Notes: generated by a model from the sequence alone, not told the origin. A stretch of DNA of 64,000 nucleotides from Paracoccus caeni (GCF_016629665.1 NZ_JAEPRQ010000011.1:26150-90149), one strand, 5' to 3'; positions 7,443-16,358 are shown, counted from the first letter of the stretch. Numbers and translations: made by a program.

Positions 7443-10061
7443 ATGAACATGCAAGCCCCCACCCGCCCGATCCGCACCACCTGCCCCTATTGCGGCGTTG
7501 GTTGCGGGGTGCTTGCAACCCCCTTGGCCGGGGGCGGACTGGTGATCGAGGGTGACCCCGACCACCCCGCCAATTTCGGCAGGCTCTGCGTCAAGGGCTC
7601 GGCCCTGGGCGAAACCGTCGGGCTGAAGGGGCGCCTGCTGACCCCCCGGATCGACGGTCGCGAGGCCGGATGGGATGAGGCACTGGACCTGATCGCCCGC
7701 CGCTTCAGCGAAACCATCGCCCGGCACGGCCCGGATTCGGTGGCTTTCTATGTCTCGGGACAACTGCTGACCGAAGATTACTATGTCGCCAACAAACTGA
7801 TGAAGGGCTTTATCGGCAGCGCCAATATCGACACCAATTCGCGGCTTTGCATGGCCTCGTCGGTGGCTGGTCACCGCCGCGCTTTCGGCTCTGACACCGT
7901 GCCGGGACTGTATGAAGATCTGGAGCAGGCCGATTGCGTGGTCCTTGTCGGCTCCAACCTCGCATGGTGCCACCCGGTTCTTTATCAGCGCCTTGCCGCT
8001 GCCCGAGAGACGCGCGGCACCAAGGTCATCGTCATCGACCCGCGCCGCACCGCGACCTGCGACATCGCCGATCTACATCTGGCGCTTGCGCCGGGGTCTG
8101 ACGCGGCGCTGTTCAACCTGCTGCTGGCCGAGATCGACCGCCGGGGCCTGATCGATCCCGCTTTTGCCGCGAACCTTGACGGCCTGTCCGAAGCTCTGAC
8201 GGCGGCGCGCGCCACCCTGCCGTCCTCGACCGGGCTGATGCACAGCGAATTGCAGCGATTCCTGCAGCTTTGGACCAGCAGCGAGAAGGTGGTGACGGTC
8301 TATTCGCAGGGCATCAACCAATCCGACAGCGGCACCGACAAGGTGAACGCGATCCTCAACTGCCACCTTGCCACGGGCCGGATCGGTCGCCCCGGCATGG
8401 GTCCGTTCAGCGTCACCGGCCAGCCGAACGCCATGGGCGGGCGCGAGGTCGGCGGGCTGGCGAACATGCTGGCCTGTCATCTGGAGATCGAAAACCCCGC
8501 CCATCGCGACGCCGTGCAAGGCTTTTGGGCCGCGCCGCGCATGGCCTCGAAACCCGGCCTGAAGGCGGTCGATATGTTCCGCGCGGTCGAGGATGGCCGC
8601 ATCAAGGCGCTGTGGATCATCTGCACCAACCCCGCCGTATCGATGCCCGAGGCCGACCGGGTCGCCCGCGCCATCGCTGGCTGCGATTTCGTCGCCGTCT
8701 CGGATATGTTCGGCGATACCGACACGGCGCGGCTGGCCCATGTCGTGCTGCCCGCGACCGGCTGGGCGGAAAAGGATGGCACCGTCACCAATTCCGAACG
8801 CCGCATCAGCCGCCAGCGCCGGACGCTTGCCGCCCCCGGACAGGCCCGCGACGACTGGCGCATTCTGGCAGAAGTCGGCAGCCGTATGGGCTGGTCTGAC
8901 GCCTTCGCATGGAGTTCTGCCGCTGAAATCTTCGCGGAACATGCGGCATTGTCGGGCGTGGCCGGGGCGCTTGGCAGCGATTTCGACATCTCGGATTACG
9001 CGGGTATCACGGCGCAGGATTATGACCGGCTGCAACCCTTTCTGTGGCCGCAATCGGCCACGCGCAAAGGTGGTCGCTTCTTCGCCGATGGCCGCTTCCA
9101 CCATCCGAACGGCAAGGGCCGCATGATCGCGGTGGCACCAATGCCGCCGCAGCCGCTGAGCCGGGAATATCCGTTTCGCCTGAATACCGGCCGCGTCCGC
9201 GACCATTGGCATACGATGACCCGCACCGGCCTGTCGCCGCGCCTGTCCCGGCATCTGGCCGAGCCCTATCTGGAGCTTCACCCCGAGGACGCAGCCGCCC
9301 TGTCACTTGCCCCCGCCTCGCTGGCACAGGTGGACAGCCCGTATGGTCGCGCGATTCTGCGCGTATTGGTGACCGACCGGGTCGCGAGGGGGCATCCTTT
9401 CGCGCCGATCCACTGGACCGGGCAGACCGCCCCTTCCGGTCGCGTGGGCGCCTTGATCGATCCGACCATCGACCCGGTTTCGGGTCAGCCCGCCTCGAAA
9501 TCGACCGCTGTGGTGATCCGGCCCTTTGCGGCGGCGTGGTATGGATTTGCCGTCTCAACGCGCGATATCGCGCCCGACTGCGACTACTGGGCACGGGCCG
9601 CCTTGCCGACGGGCTATCAGGCCGAACTTGCCGGATGCCAGACGCCGCAGGACTGGATCGGCGAGGCAAAACGCCTGTTCGGACTCTGCTCCGACCCGCT
9701 TCTGGTTCAGGATCGCCAACGCGGACTGACCCGGCTGGCCTTTGTCGAGGAAGGCCAGTTGCGGGCCGCGCTGTTCATATCACCCGATCCGGTGGCTTTG
9801 TCGCGCAGCCATCTGGCCTCGGCGCTTGGCGGGGATTGTCTGTCCGGCGTGCTGGCGGGCCGACCCGGTCAGGACCAGCCCGACGAAGGCGCGCTGGTCT
9901 GTGCCTGCTTCGGCGTCGGTATCAATACGATCCTGAAGGCGGTGACGACACAGGGGCTGATCTCGGTCGAGGCGATCGGCGAGGCATTAAGGGCCGGCAC
10001 GAATTGCGGCTCGTGCCGGCCCGAGATCAAATCGCTGATCCGGGCGCATCTACCCGCCTGA
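7443..10061 (+). CDS. nasC: Assimilatory nitrate reductase catalytic subunit
   Basis: 872-residue cytoplasmic molybdenum enzyme reducing nitrate to nitrite. Cys14, Cys17, Cys21 and Cys49 (CPYCGVGC...GRLC) bind the [4Fe-4S] cluster. The SRLCMASS motif near residue 134 supplies the probable Mo-coordinating Cys of the bis-MGD cofactor. A BFD-like [2Fe-2S] domain sits at about 820-865 (CACFGVG...NCGSCRPEI), as in NasA of Klebsiella-type enzymes, and probably receives electrons from a Rieske or flavin partner. It is the last nas gene, and its 3' end overlaps the convergent MFS gene by 35 bases. MGD formation needs MobA, encoded at 53968-54582. Confidence 0.96.
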   Translation: MNMQAPTRPIRTTCPYCGVGCGVLATPLAGGGLVIEGDPDHPANFGRLCVKGSALGETVGLKGRLLTPRIDGREAGWDEALDLIARRFSETIARHGPDSVAFYVSGQLLTEDYYVANKLMKGFIGSANIDTNSRLCMASSVAGHRRAFGSDTVPGLYEDLEQADCVVLVGSNLAWCHPVLYQRLAAARETRGTKVIVIDPRRTATCDIADLHLALAPGSDAALFNLLLAEIDRRGLIDPAFAANLDGLSEALTAARATLPSSTGLMHSELQRFLQLWTSSEKVVTVYSQGINQSDSGTDKVNAILNCHLATGRIGRPGMGPFSVTGQPNAMGGREVGGLANMLACHLEIENPAHRDAVQGFWAAPRMASKPGLKAVDMFRAVEDGRIKALWIICTNPAVSMPEADRVARAIAGCDFVAVSDMFGDTDTARLAHVVLPATGWAEKDGTVTNSERRISRQRRTLAAPGQARDDWRILAEVGSRMGWSDAFAWSSAAEIFAEHAALSGVAGALGSDFDISDYAGITAQDYDRLQPFLWPQSATRKGGRFFADGRFHHPNGKGRMIAVAPMPPQPLSREYPFRLNTGRVRDHWHTMTRTGLSPRLSRHLAEPYLELHPEDAAALSLAPASLAQVDSPYGRAILRVLVTDRVARGHPFAPIHWTGQTAPSGRVGALIDPTIDPVSGQPASKSTAVVIRPFAAAWYGFAVSTRDIAPDCDYWARAALPTGYQAELAGCQTPQDWIGEAKRLFGLCSDPLLVQDRQRGLTRLAFVEEGQLRAALFISPDPVALSRSHLASALGGDCLSGVLAGRPGQDQPDEGALVCACFGVGINTILKAVTTQGLISVEAIGEALRAGTNCGSCRPEIKSLIRAHLPA

Positions 10062-11247
10062 CGCGAGAGATGATCGTCAGCGCGGCGATTGCCAGAATGA
10101 TGCCGCTGATCAGAAAGACACCGCGCGGACCGCTGAGCTCCAAGGCGACACCGCCAAGACCGGCGCCCATGGCAATGGCAAAGTTGATGGCGGCGACGAT
10201 CAGACTGCCGCCCGCCTCGGCCTCGTCCGGGATGGTGCGGGTGATCCATGTGGACCACGATACCGGCACCCCCGCAAAGACCAGCCCCCATAGCGCGATC
10301 ATCACCGCATCCATCGCCGTCACCCCGCCGAACGCGGAAAGCAGCAGCGCCAGCACCGCCATGACCAGCGGCATCAGCAGCATCGCGAACCACAGCGACC
10401 GCTCGATCAGATAGGCGATCAGATAGGTGCCGACGAAATTGGCGAAACCGAAGGCGAACAGGATCGCCGTCACACCATCGACGCCCAGGCCAGTCACATT
10501 CTCAAGGAAGGGCCGGATATAGGTGAAGAAGGTGAAATGCCCTGCAAAGACCAGCAGCACCGCGATCATGCCGATGCCCATGCCGGGGCGGCGCAGCACC
10601 TCGACCAGCACGCCGGGACGACCGCTGCCCTGCGCAGGCAGTGACGGTAGCGTCAGAAGCTGCACCAGCAACGCCGCAACGCCCAGCCCGGTCGCCGCCA
10701 GAAACACCCCGCGCCAGCCGATCATCGCGCCCAGATAGCTGCCGACCGGCACGGCAAAGACCGTCGCCGCCGACACCCCCATGAACATGATCGCCAATGC
10801 GCGCGGGATCGACGCCTCGGGCACCAGCCGCATGACGGTGGCGACGGACAGGCTCCAGAACCCGCCAAGTGCGATGCCCATCAGGATGCGGCCCAGCAAA
10901 AGCATGGTCAGCCCCGGCGCCGCCGCGACGATCAGGTTCGAGACGATCAGCAACAGCGACAGCCCCATCAACACGATGCGCCGGTCGATGCCCCGCGCAA
11001 GGGTCGAGATGAACAGGCTGGTGAACAGCGCCACGAAGGCCGTCGCGGTGACCGCCTGCCCCGCCGCGCCCTTGCTGATCTGCAGCCCCTCGGCCAGCGG
11101 GGTCAGCAGGCTGGCGGGCAGGAACTCGGCGGTGACAAGGGCGAATACGCCCAGCGACATCGACAGAACCGCCCCCCAAGCAGGTTGGTCAGGCGTGGCG
11201 ATCGGGGCGGAAAGCGCCATATCAGGCGGCGTCGAGATGTCTGTCAT
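10027..11247 (-). CDS. DHA1-family MFS exporter (NepI/AraJ-like)
   Basis: 406 residues with 12 hydrophobic segments. The segment FALVTAEFLPASLLTPLAEGL is characteristic of the NepI/AraJ branch of drug:H+ antiporters, whose members export purine nucleosides, sugars or drugs; the substrate cannot be told from sequence. The gene is read divergently from an AraC regulator that starts 81 bases away, a typical regulator-exporter pair. Its last 35 bases are antisense to the end of nasC, with no terminator between them. Confidence 0.85.
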   Translation of the reverse strand: MTDISTPPDMALSAPIATPDQPAWGAVLSMSLGVFALVTAEFLPASLLTPLAEGLQISKGAAGQAVTATAFVALFTSLFISTLARGIDRRIVLMGLSLLLIVSNLIVAAAPGLTMLLLGRILMGIALGGFWSLSVATVMRLVPEASIPRALAIMFMGVSAATVFAVPVGSYLGAMIGWRGVFLAATGLGVAALLVQLLTLPSLPAQGSGRPGVLVEVLRRPGMGIGMIAVLLVFAGHFTFFTYIRPFLENVTGLGVDGVTAILFAFGFANFVGTYLIAYLIERSLWFAMLLMPLVMAVLALLLSAFGGVTAMDAVMIALWGLVFAGVPVSWSTWITRTIPDEAEAGGSLIVAAINFAIAMGAGLGGVALELSGPRGVFLISGIILAIAALTIISRVRRVDAPGSAI

Positions 11248-11328
11248 GATGAAATCCTTACGGGTGGAGGAAGGCCGTCCTGCTTATCTGGCTGGAAATC
11301 TCGGTCAAACCATGCCAGTTTATCCGCC

Positions 11329-12291
11329 ATGTTTGATCGAAACACCGAATCTGCAGAAAGCCATGATGCCGTGACCGAGGTGCTGCTGGGCATGCGCCTG
11401 CGTGGCGCGCGCTATTGGCGGCTGCGGCTGTCGCCGCCTTTTGGCGTGGATTTCCCCCGTGGCGACGGTGCGCGCTTTCACTTCGTTGGTCAGGGAGAGG
11501 CGCTTTTGATCCTGCCGGGCCTGCCCCCGCGCCCAATGAAAGCCGGGGACGCGGTGCTGATCCCACGCGGCGAGCCGCATCAGATCCTGTCCGCCCCCCG
11601 CGTCGCCGCCCGTCATTTCGACAGCTACACGCCTGAAACCCGCTGCCCCTCTTTCGCCGAGATCAAGGATTGCGATGCCTCGGCCTGCCGGACGCGGGAC
11701 ACCACGATCCTGACCGGGGTGATGGAGCTTGATCTGGTCACCATGCATCCGCTGGTCGCCCTGATGCCCGAAGCGATGGCCGTCAGCGCCCTGCTAGAGC
11801 GTCAGCCGGAGATGCACGCGATCCTTGCCGCGATGGAGGTCGAGATGGCCGAGGACCGGCCCGGTTCCGCCGGGATTCTGGCGCGGCTTGCCGATGTGGT
11901 GGCGGCGCTGATCGTGCGCGGCTGGATCGAATGCGGCTGCGACAGCGCCTCTGGCGTGATCACCGCTTTGCGCGACCCGCGCCTTGCCCGCGTGCTGGTG
12001 GAACTGCACAAAGAGCCGGGCCGAGATTGGGATATTCCCGCCATGGCATCGCTGATGGGGGTGTCACGTTCGGCCTTCGCGGACCGCTTTGCTGCGGTCG
12101 TTGGGGTCAGCCCGCTGCGTTATGTGACCGATCTGCGCATGCGGATCGCGGCGGAATGGCTGACACGAGAGGGGCTGGCCGTCGCGACGGTGGCGCATCG
12201 GCTTGGCTATGGCTCGCAGGCGGCCTTTACCCGCGCATTCAAACGGGTAATCGGCGTTTCGCCGGGCAATATCCGCAAGCGGGCAGGCTAG
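11329..12291 (+). CDS. AraC-family regulator with N-terminal cupin
   Basis: 320 residues. The N-terminal half resembles the cupin domain of AraC regulators (FHFVGQGEALLILPG...GDAVLIPRGEPHQI). The C-terminal ~100 residues hold two helix-turn-helix motifs (MASLMGVSRSAFADRFAAVVG and AVATVAHRLGYGSQAAFTRAFK, family consensus GYxSxxAFxRxFK). The ATG at 11329 was chosen because an upstream in-frame extension runs into the divergent exporter's promoter region and looks unlike the family. It probably controls the exporter at 10027-11247 in response to a compound that exporter removes; this is inference from the layout. Confidence 0.85.
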   Translation: MFDRNTESAESHDAVTEVLLGMRLRGARYWRLRLSPPFGVDFPRGDGARFHFVGQGEALLILPGLPPRPMKAGDAVLIPRGEPHQILSAPRVAARHFDSYTPETRCPSFAEIKDCDASACRTRDTTILTGVMELDLVTMHPLVALMPEAMAVSALLERQPEMHAILAAMEVEMAEDRPGSAGILARLADVVAALIVRGWIECGCDSASGVITALRDPRLARVLVELHKEPGRDWDIPAMASLMGVSRSAFADRFAAVVGVSPLRYVTDLRMRIAAEWLTREGLAVATVAHRLGYGSQAAFTRAFKRVIGVSPGNIRKRAG

Positions 12292-12364
12292 GTGCAGCAA
12301 GATGCCGCATTCACCGCACCGCCCGCATGCCCCAGATGGGCGCTGAACCAGCAGAGGACAGACC

Positions 12365-12730
12365 ATGTCTGACGAACGCGACAGCAGAACGGCGGTTCTT
12401 CGCGGGCTGATGAACCGCTGCCCGAATTGCGGCAAGGGGAAACTGCTGCGCGGCTATCTTGCCGTCTCGCCGGAATGCGACGATTGCAAGGCCCCGCTTA
12501 ACCGCTATCCGGCGGCAGATGGCCCGGCCTTCTTCACCATGACCATCATGCTGCTGGTGCTGATCCCGCTTCTGGGCTTCACCTGGATCATCCTGCGACC
12601 GAGCCCGGTCATGCTGCTGACCATCGTCGGCACCATCACCGCGCTGTTGACGCTGATCCTGCTGCGCTTCGTCAAGGGTGCCTTTATCGGCTATCTCTGG
12701 GCGAAGAACGAGCAGGACCGGGGCGCCTGA
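12365..12730 (+). CDS. DUF983 family membrane protein
   Basis: 121 residues. A zinc-ribbon-like N-terminus (CPNCGKGKLL...CDDCKAPL, two Cys-X2-Cys pairs) is followed by two hydrophobic segments (FFTMTIMLLVLIPLLGF and VMLLTIVGTITALLTLILL). This arrangement is that of DUF983 proteins, common in alphaproteobacteria and often near cytochrome oxidase genes, though none is here. GAGGACAGACC lies before the ATG. The function is not established. Its stop abuts the convergent end of the flavoenzyme gene with no gap. Confidence 0.8.
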   Translation: MSDERDSRTAVLRGLMNRCPNCGKGKLLRGYLAVSPECDDCKAPLNRYPAADGPAFFTMTIMLLVLIPLLGFTWIILRPSPVMLLTIVGTITALLTLILLRFVKGAFIGYLWAKNEQDRGA

Positions 12731-14767
12731 TCACAGATCCTTCGCCAACCGCAGCGCATCATAGATCGCCGCATGGGTATTCCGTGCGGCCACCGCATCG
12801 CCGATCCTGAACAACTGGAACCGCCCCTCGGGATTACGCCGCAGAGCCTGCGGCTTGCCCCCGATGAGATCGCCATAAGCAACCTCGCCCAGATTGGACG
12901 ACATCGGCTTCAGATCGAAATAGAGATCGTCCAGCGGCAGCGTCCCATGATTGACGACAACCTGATCGAAGCTGCGTTCTTTCCTGACGCCGCCGTAATC
13001 GCTGCCGATCACCGCCCGCAATTCATTGCCGTCGCGCTGCACCTCTTCCAGCCGGAAGGTGACGGTGAAAGTCGCGTCCAGTTTCTGAAGCGAGCGCATA
13101 TAGGGCACCAGGTTCATCGCCATCACCTCGGGCGCGAAGCTGCGGTCCGGTGTCATGATCTCGACCCGGCCGCCCGCCTTGGCGATGATTTCCGCCGCCT
13201 GCAGCCCGGCATGATCGCCCGCATCGTCATAGACCAGCACATTGCTGCCCGGTCGCACATCGCCCGAGATGATGTCCCATGACGAAACGACCAGATCATT
13301 GCCCGCCCGCAAGACCTCGGTATCCGGCAAGCCGCCGGTCGCGACGATCACCACATCGGGGTCCATCGCGGCAACGGTCTCTGCCTCGGCCCATGTGTCA
13401 TAGTGAAAGCGCACCCCCGCCGCCTCGCACTGCGCCACACGCCAGTCGATGATCCCGATCATCTCTCGCCGCCGCTCGTTCTGCGCGGTCAGACGAATCT
13501 GCCCGCCCGGACGGTTCGCAGCCTCCAGCACGGTGACCTCATGCCCCCGCGCCGCACTGACCCGCGCGGCCTCAAGCCCCGCTGGCCCCGCGCCGATGAT
13601 GACCACCTTCCGGGGCGTGTCGGCCTTTGGAATGTCGTGCGGCATGGTCAGTTCCCGCCCGGTGGCGGCATTGTGGATGCAATAGGCAGCGCCGCCCTGA
13701 TAAATCCGGTCCAGACAATAGTTCGCCCCGACGCAGGGCCGGATGTCATCCTCGCGGCCCTCCAGAATCTTGCGCATGATATGCGGGTCGGTCATGTGCG
13801 CCCGCGTCATCCCGATCATGTCCACCTTGCCCGAGGCGATCGCATGCCGCGCCGTCGCCACATCCGGCACGCGGGCGGCATGAAAGGTCGGGAAATCCGT
13901 CGCCGCCCTGATCTGCCCGGCATAATCCAGATGCGGCGCGCTGGGCATGCCCTGAATCGGGATCACATCGGTCAGCCCCGGATCGGTATCGATATGCCCG
14001 CGCAGCACGTTCAGGAAATCGACCAGCCCGCTGTCCTTCAGCTTCCGCGACAGCGACAGCCCCTCTTCCGGGGTAGTCCCGCCCTCCAGCCGTTCATCGG
14101 TGGTGTAACGAACACCCAGCAGAAAATCTTCGCCCACCCGCGCACGGATCGCCCCCAGCACATCGAACAGGAACCGCACGCGATTGTCGAAATCGCCGCC
14201 ATACGGCCCCTCAAGGCTGTTCGTCAGCGGCGAAATGAACTGATCCAGCAGATGCCCGTAAGCCTCAAGCTCGATCCCATCCAGCCCCGCCGCCTTCATC
14301 CGCTCTGCCGCATCGGCGAAATCACCAATGACGCGAGCGATATCCCAGTCTTCCATCTTCTTCGGAAAGGCCCGGTGCGATGCCTCTCGCGCATGCGACG
14401 GCGCCACGACCGGCAACCAGTCGCCCTTGTCCCACCGCGTCCGTCGCCCAAGATGGGTCAACTGAATCATCACCTTCGCGCCATGCTCGTGACATTCATC
14501 GACCAGATCGCGCATCCACGGAACGACCTCGTCCTTGTAGGCAAGGATGTTGTTGAACACCGGCGGGCTGTCCCGCGACACCGCCGCCGACCCCGCCGTC
14601 ATCGTCAGCGCGATCCCGGCCTTTGCGCGTTCGACATGATAGGCGCGGTAGGCGGCCTTGGGCATGCCGTCCTCGGGATAGGCGGGCTCGTGCGAGGTGA
14701 TCATCACCCGGTTTCGGAAGGTGACATGCTTGATTTGGAAGGGTTGCAACAGCGGATCGGCTGACAT
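12731..14767 (-). CDS. N-methylproline demethylase-like FMN/FAD oxidoreductase
   Basis: 678 residues of the Old-Yellow-Enzyme plus flavodoxin-reductase type (trimethylamine dehydrogenase, dienoyl-CoA reductase, StcD). Residues 1-340 form the FMN barrel. Cys345, Cys351 and Cys363 lie at the iron-sulfur position, but residue 348, Cys in trimethylamine dehydrogenase, is Ala (CVGANYC). A Rossmann FAD site starts at ~387 (KVVIIGAGPAGLEAARV) and a second nucleotide-binding region follows. ATG 14767 is preferred: GAGAGC lies just upstream, and longer in-frame starts run into the palindromic operator. Divergent from a TetR-ProC pair, which points to demethylation of an N-methylated amino acid or betaine. 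The substrate is inferred. Confidence 0.75.
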   Translation of the reverse strand: MSADPLLQPFQIKHVTFRNRVMITSHEPAYPEDGMPKAAYRAYHVERAKAGIALTMTAGSAAVSRDSPPVFNNILAYKDEVVPWMRDLVDECHEHGAKVMIQLTHLGRRTRWDKGDWLPVVAPSHAREASHRAFPKKMEDWDIARVIGDFADAAERMKAAGLDGIELEAYGHLLDQFISPLTNSLEGPYGGDFDNRVRFLFDVLGAIRARVGEDFLLGVRYTTDERLEGGTTPEEGLSLSRKLKDSGLVDFLNVLRGHIDTDPGLTDVIPIQGMPSAPHLDYAGQIRAATDFPTFHAARVPDVATARHAIASGKVDMIGMTRAHMTDPHIMRKILEGREDDIRPCVGANYCLDRIYQGGAAYCIHNAATGRELTMPHDIPKADTPRKVVIIGAGPAGLEAARVSAARGHEVTVLEAANRPGGQIRLTAQNERRREMIGIIDWRVAQCEAAGVRFHYDTWAEAETVAAMDPDVVIVATGGLPDTEVLRAGNDLVVSSWDIISGDVRPGSNVLVYDDAGDHAGLQAAEIIAKAGGRVEIMTPDRSFAPEVMAMNLVPYMRSLQKLDATFTVTFRLEEVQRDGNELRAVIGSDYGGVRKERSFDQVVVNHGTLPLDDLYFDLKPMSSNLGEVAYGDLIGGKPQALRRNPEGRFQLFRIGDAVAARNTHAAIYDALRLAKDL

Positions 14768-14799
14768 GACTGCTCTCATCGAAGAAAGTGGCTGGACCG

Positions 14800-14829
14800 A
14801 AGCTAAAGCCGTATGTACACTAGTGTCAA
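14800..14829 (-). promoter_or_regulatory. Promoter of the demethylase-like gene
   Basis: Read on the minus strand, a perfect -35 box TTGACA (14829-14824) is followed, 16-17 bases on, by TTTAGC/TTAGCT as a weak -10. The -35 and spacer lie inside the left arm of the 37-bp palindrome, so a repressor bound there would cover this promoter. Confidence 0.5.
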
Positions 14830-14850
14830 CTGATTTGACGATAGTGTACA
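14814..14850. promoter_or_regulatory. 37-bp imperfect palindrome, probable TetR operator
   Basis: Left arm TGTACACTAGTGTCAA (14814-14829), five-base spacer CTGAT, right arm TTGACGATAGTGTACA (14835-14850). The arms pair at 14 of 16 positions. The left arm also contains the perfect 10-bp palindrome ACACTAGTGT at 14817-14826. It lies between divergent genes, one of them a TetR regulator starting 31 bases away, which is the usual place for an autoregulatory operator. Confidence 0.75.
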
Positions 14851-14880
14851 TTCTTCGTTGTTCAAATACCGAAAGGCCCG

Positions 14881-15510
14881 ATGGCAAACGACACGACATC
14901 AAAGGGTTCGCGCGACGCCTGGATCACTGCCGCCTATCAGGCGCTGATCGAACAGGGCGTTGACGCCGTCCGCATCGCCCCGCTGTCCAAGCGCCTGAAA
15001 CTGGCCCGGACCAGCTTTTACTGGTTCTTCGAGGACCGTGAGACGCTGTTGCAGGCGCTTCTGGACCAGTGGAAAAAGAACACCGACGCCCTCACCAACC
15101 GCGCTGACGCCTATGCCGAAACCATTGTAGAGGCGGTGCTGAACGTGAACGATTGCTGGCTGGACCCCCGGCTTTTCGACGCCCAACTGGAATTCGCCGT
15201 CCGCAGTTGGGCGCTGCAATCCCCCGAAGTCGCGGCCCTGATCGAAGCCGCCGACGCCACGCGGATGGAATCACTGCGCCAGATGTTCCTGCGCTTCGGC
15301 TATGACGCCACGGCGGCGGATGTACGGTCGCGGACGATCTATCTGGTCCAGATCGGCTATATCTCGATGAACACGGTCGAGGACGTCGAGACCCGCATGC
15401 GCCGCATCCCGCAATATGTCGAAGCCTTCACCGGCAAGATTCCGGAACCGCGAGACATCGACCGCTTCAAAAGCCGCCACGGCCTTTTGGACAAAGGAGA
15501 ACCGCAATGA
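14881..15510 (+). CDS. TetR-family transcriptional regulator
   Basis: 209 residues. The N-terminal DNA-binding domain (SRDAWITAAYQALIEQGVDAVRIAPLSKRLKLARTSFYWFF, broken here for reading only) has the family pattern of a helix-turn-helix ending in SFYWFFEDRE. The rest is a helical ligand-binding domain (LLDQWKKNTD onward). It is read away from the demethylase gene, and its last bases overlap the ProC-like gene (ATGA). It most likely represses its own unit and the divergent flavoenzyme by binding 14814-14850, with the pathway substrate as inducer. Confidence 0.88.
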   Translation: MANDTTSKGSRDAWITAAYQALIEQGVDAVRIAPLSKRLKLARTSFYWFFEDRETLLQALLDQWKKNTDALTNRADAYAETIVEAVLNVNDCWLDPRLFDAQLEFAVRSWALQSPEVAALIEAADATRMESLRQMFLRFGYDATAADVRSRTIYLVQIGYISMNTVEDVETRMRRIPQYVEAFTGKIPEPRDIDRFKSRHGLLDKGEPQ

Positions 15511-16274
15511 CCCGTATCGGCATTATCGGCGGCACCGGCTGGCTGGGCAGCGCTATCGCCCGCCGCGGCATCGCCGAAGGCGTCATCGATCCCGCACGCC
15601 TCTGGCTATCATCCCGCTCCCCGACCGAGGTGCCGCAGGGCGCGCACTGGACCGACGATAACGCAACGCTCATCGCCGAAAGCGATCTGGTCGTCCTCTC
15701 CGTCAGACCCGCCCAGTTCCGGCAGATGCAGATCGACCTGCAAGGCCGCCCGGCGCTTTCGGTCATGGCAGGCGTCTCCGCGACCGAGATCGCCCGCGCC
15801 ACCGTCACCGCCCGCATCATCCGTGCCCTACCGAACGCGATGGCCGACAGCGGCATGTCATGGACGCCCTACTGGGCGACCGATCAGGCCGAAGCGCCCG
15901 AGATCGCCCTGACACAAAGCCTCTTCACCGCCTGCGGCACCGCCGAACGCGTCGAGGACGAAGCTCAGATCGACTATGCCGCCGCTCTCACCGGCTCGGG
16001 CACCGCCTTCCCGGCCCTTTTCGCGCAGGCAATGATCGATCACGCCATCGCGCAGGGCATGCCCGAGGACCGCGCCGCACGCGCTGTCCTCCACCTCCTG
16101 ACTGCCGCCAGCCAACAGTTGCAGCAGGGCGGCGAAAGCCCGGCGCAGGTGGTCAAAGCGTTCACGGATTACGCTGGCACCACCGCCGCAGGCTTGAACG
16201 CGATGAAGGCAGCGGGTTTCACAGAGGCTGTCCACGCCGGCCTCTCAGCAGCCGCCGAAGCAGCAAAACCGTAA
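15507..16274 (+). CDS. Pyrroline-5-carboxylate reductase-like protein
   Basis: 255 residues with the ProC arrangement. The N-terminal NAD(P) site is MTRIGIIGGTGWLGSAIA. The middle has VVLSVRPAQF, RIIRALPNAMAD and the C-terminal dimer/substrate motif ALTGSGTAFPALFAQAM. Typical ProC is ~265-270 residues. The nucleotide loop reads GGTGWLG instead of the usual GxGxMG, so this may be a paralogue with a different imino-acid substrate rather than the biosynthetic enzyme. It is translationally coupled to the TetR gene. Downstream of an N-demethylase it could interconvert a cyclic imine and proline or a proline analogue; that step is inference. Confidence 0.75.
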   Translation: MTRIGIIGGTGWLGSAIARRGIAEGVIDPARLWLSSRSPTEVPQGAHWTDDNATLIAESDLVVLSVRPAQFRQMQIDLQGRPALSVMAGVSATEIARATVTARIIRALPNAMADSGMSWTPYWATDQAEAPEIALTQSLFTACGTAERVEDEAQIDYAAALTGSGTAFPALFAQAMIDHAIAQGMPEDRAARAVLHLLTAASQQLQQGGESPAQVVKAFTDYAGTTAAGLNAMKAAGFTEAVHAGLSAAAEAAKP

Positions 16275-16306
16275 ACGCCGACAGGTAAGCATCCGCCCGG
16301 AATCAA

Positions 16307-16358
16307 GGTGCCTGCAAGGCACCGCCGGGCATTGCCCACCCGCGGTCTGGCAATGCCC
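16307..16358. terminator. Two hairpins between convergent genes
   Basis: GGTGCC/GGCACC (16307-16323, loop TGCAA) is followed by a perfect 10-bp stem GGGCATTGCC/GGCAATGCCC (16327-16358, 12-base loop). They lie between the ends of the ProC-like gene and nadC, so they probably terminate transcription from both sides. Only a loose T-rich stretch follows on the plus strand. Confidence 0.6.

Noticed and set aside
16275..16306. Small gene between the ProC-like gene and nadC.
   Set aside because: The gap is too short and is taken up by the two hairpins.
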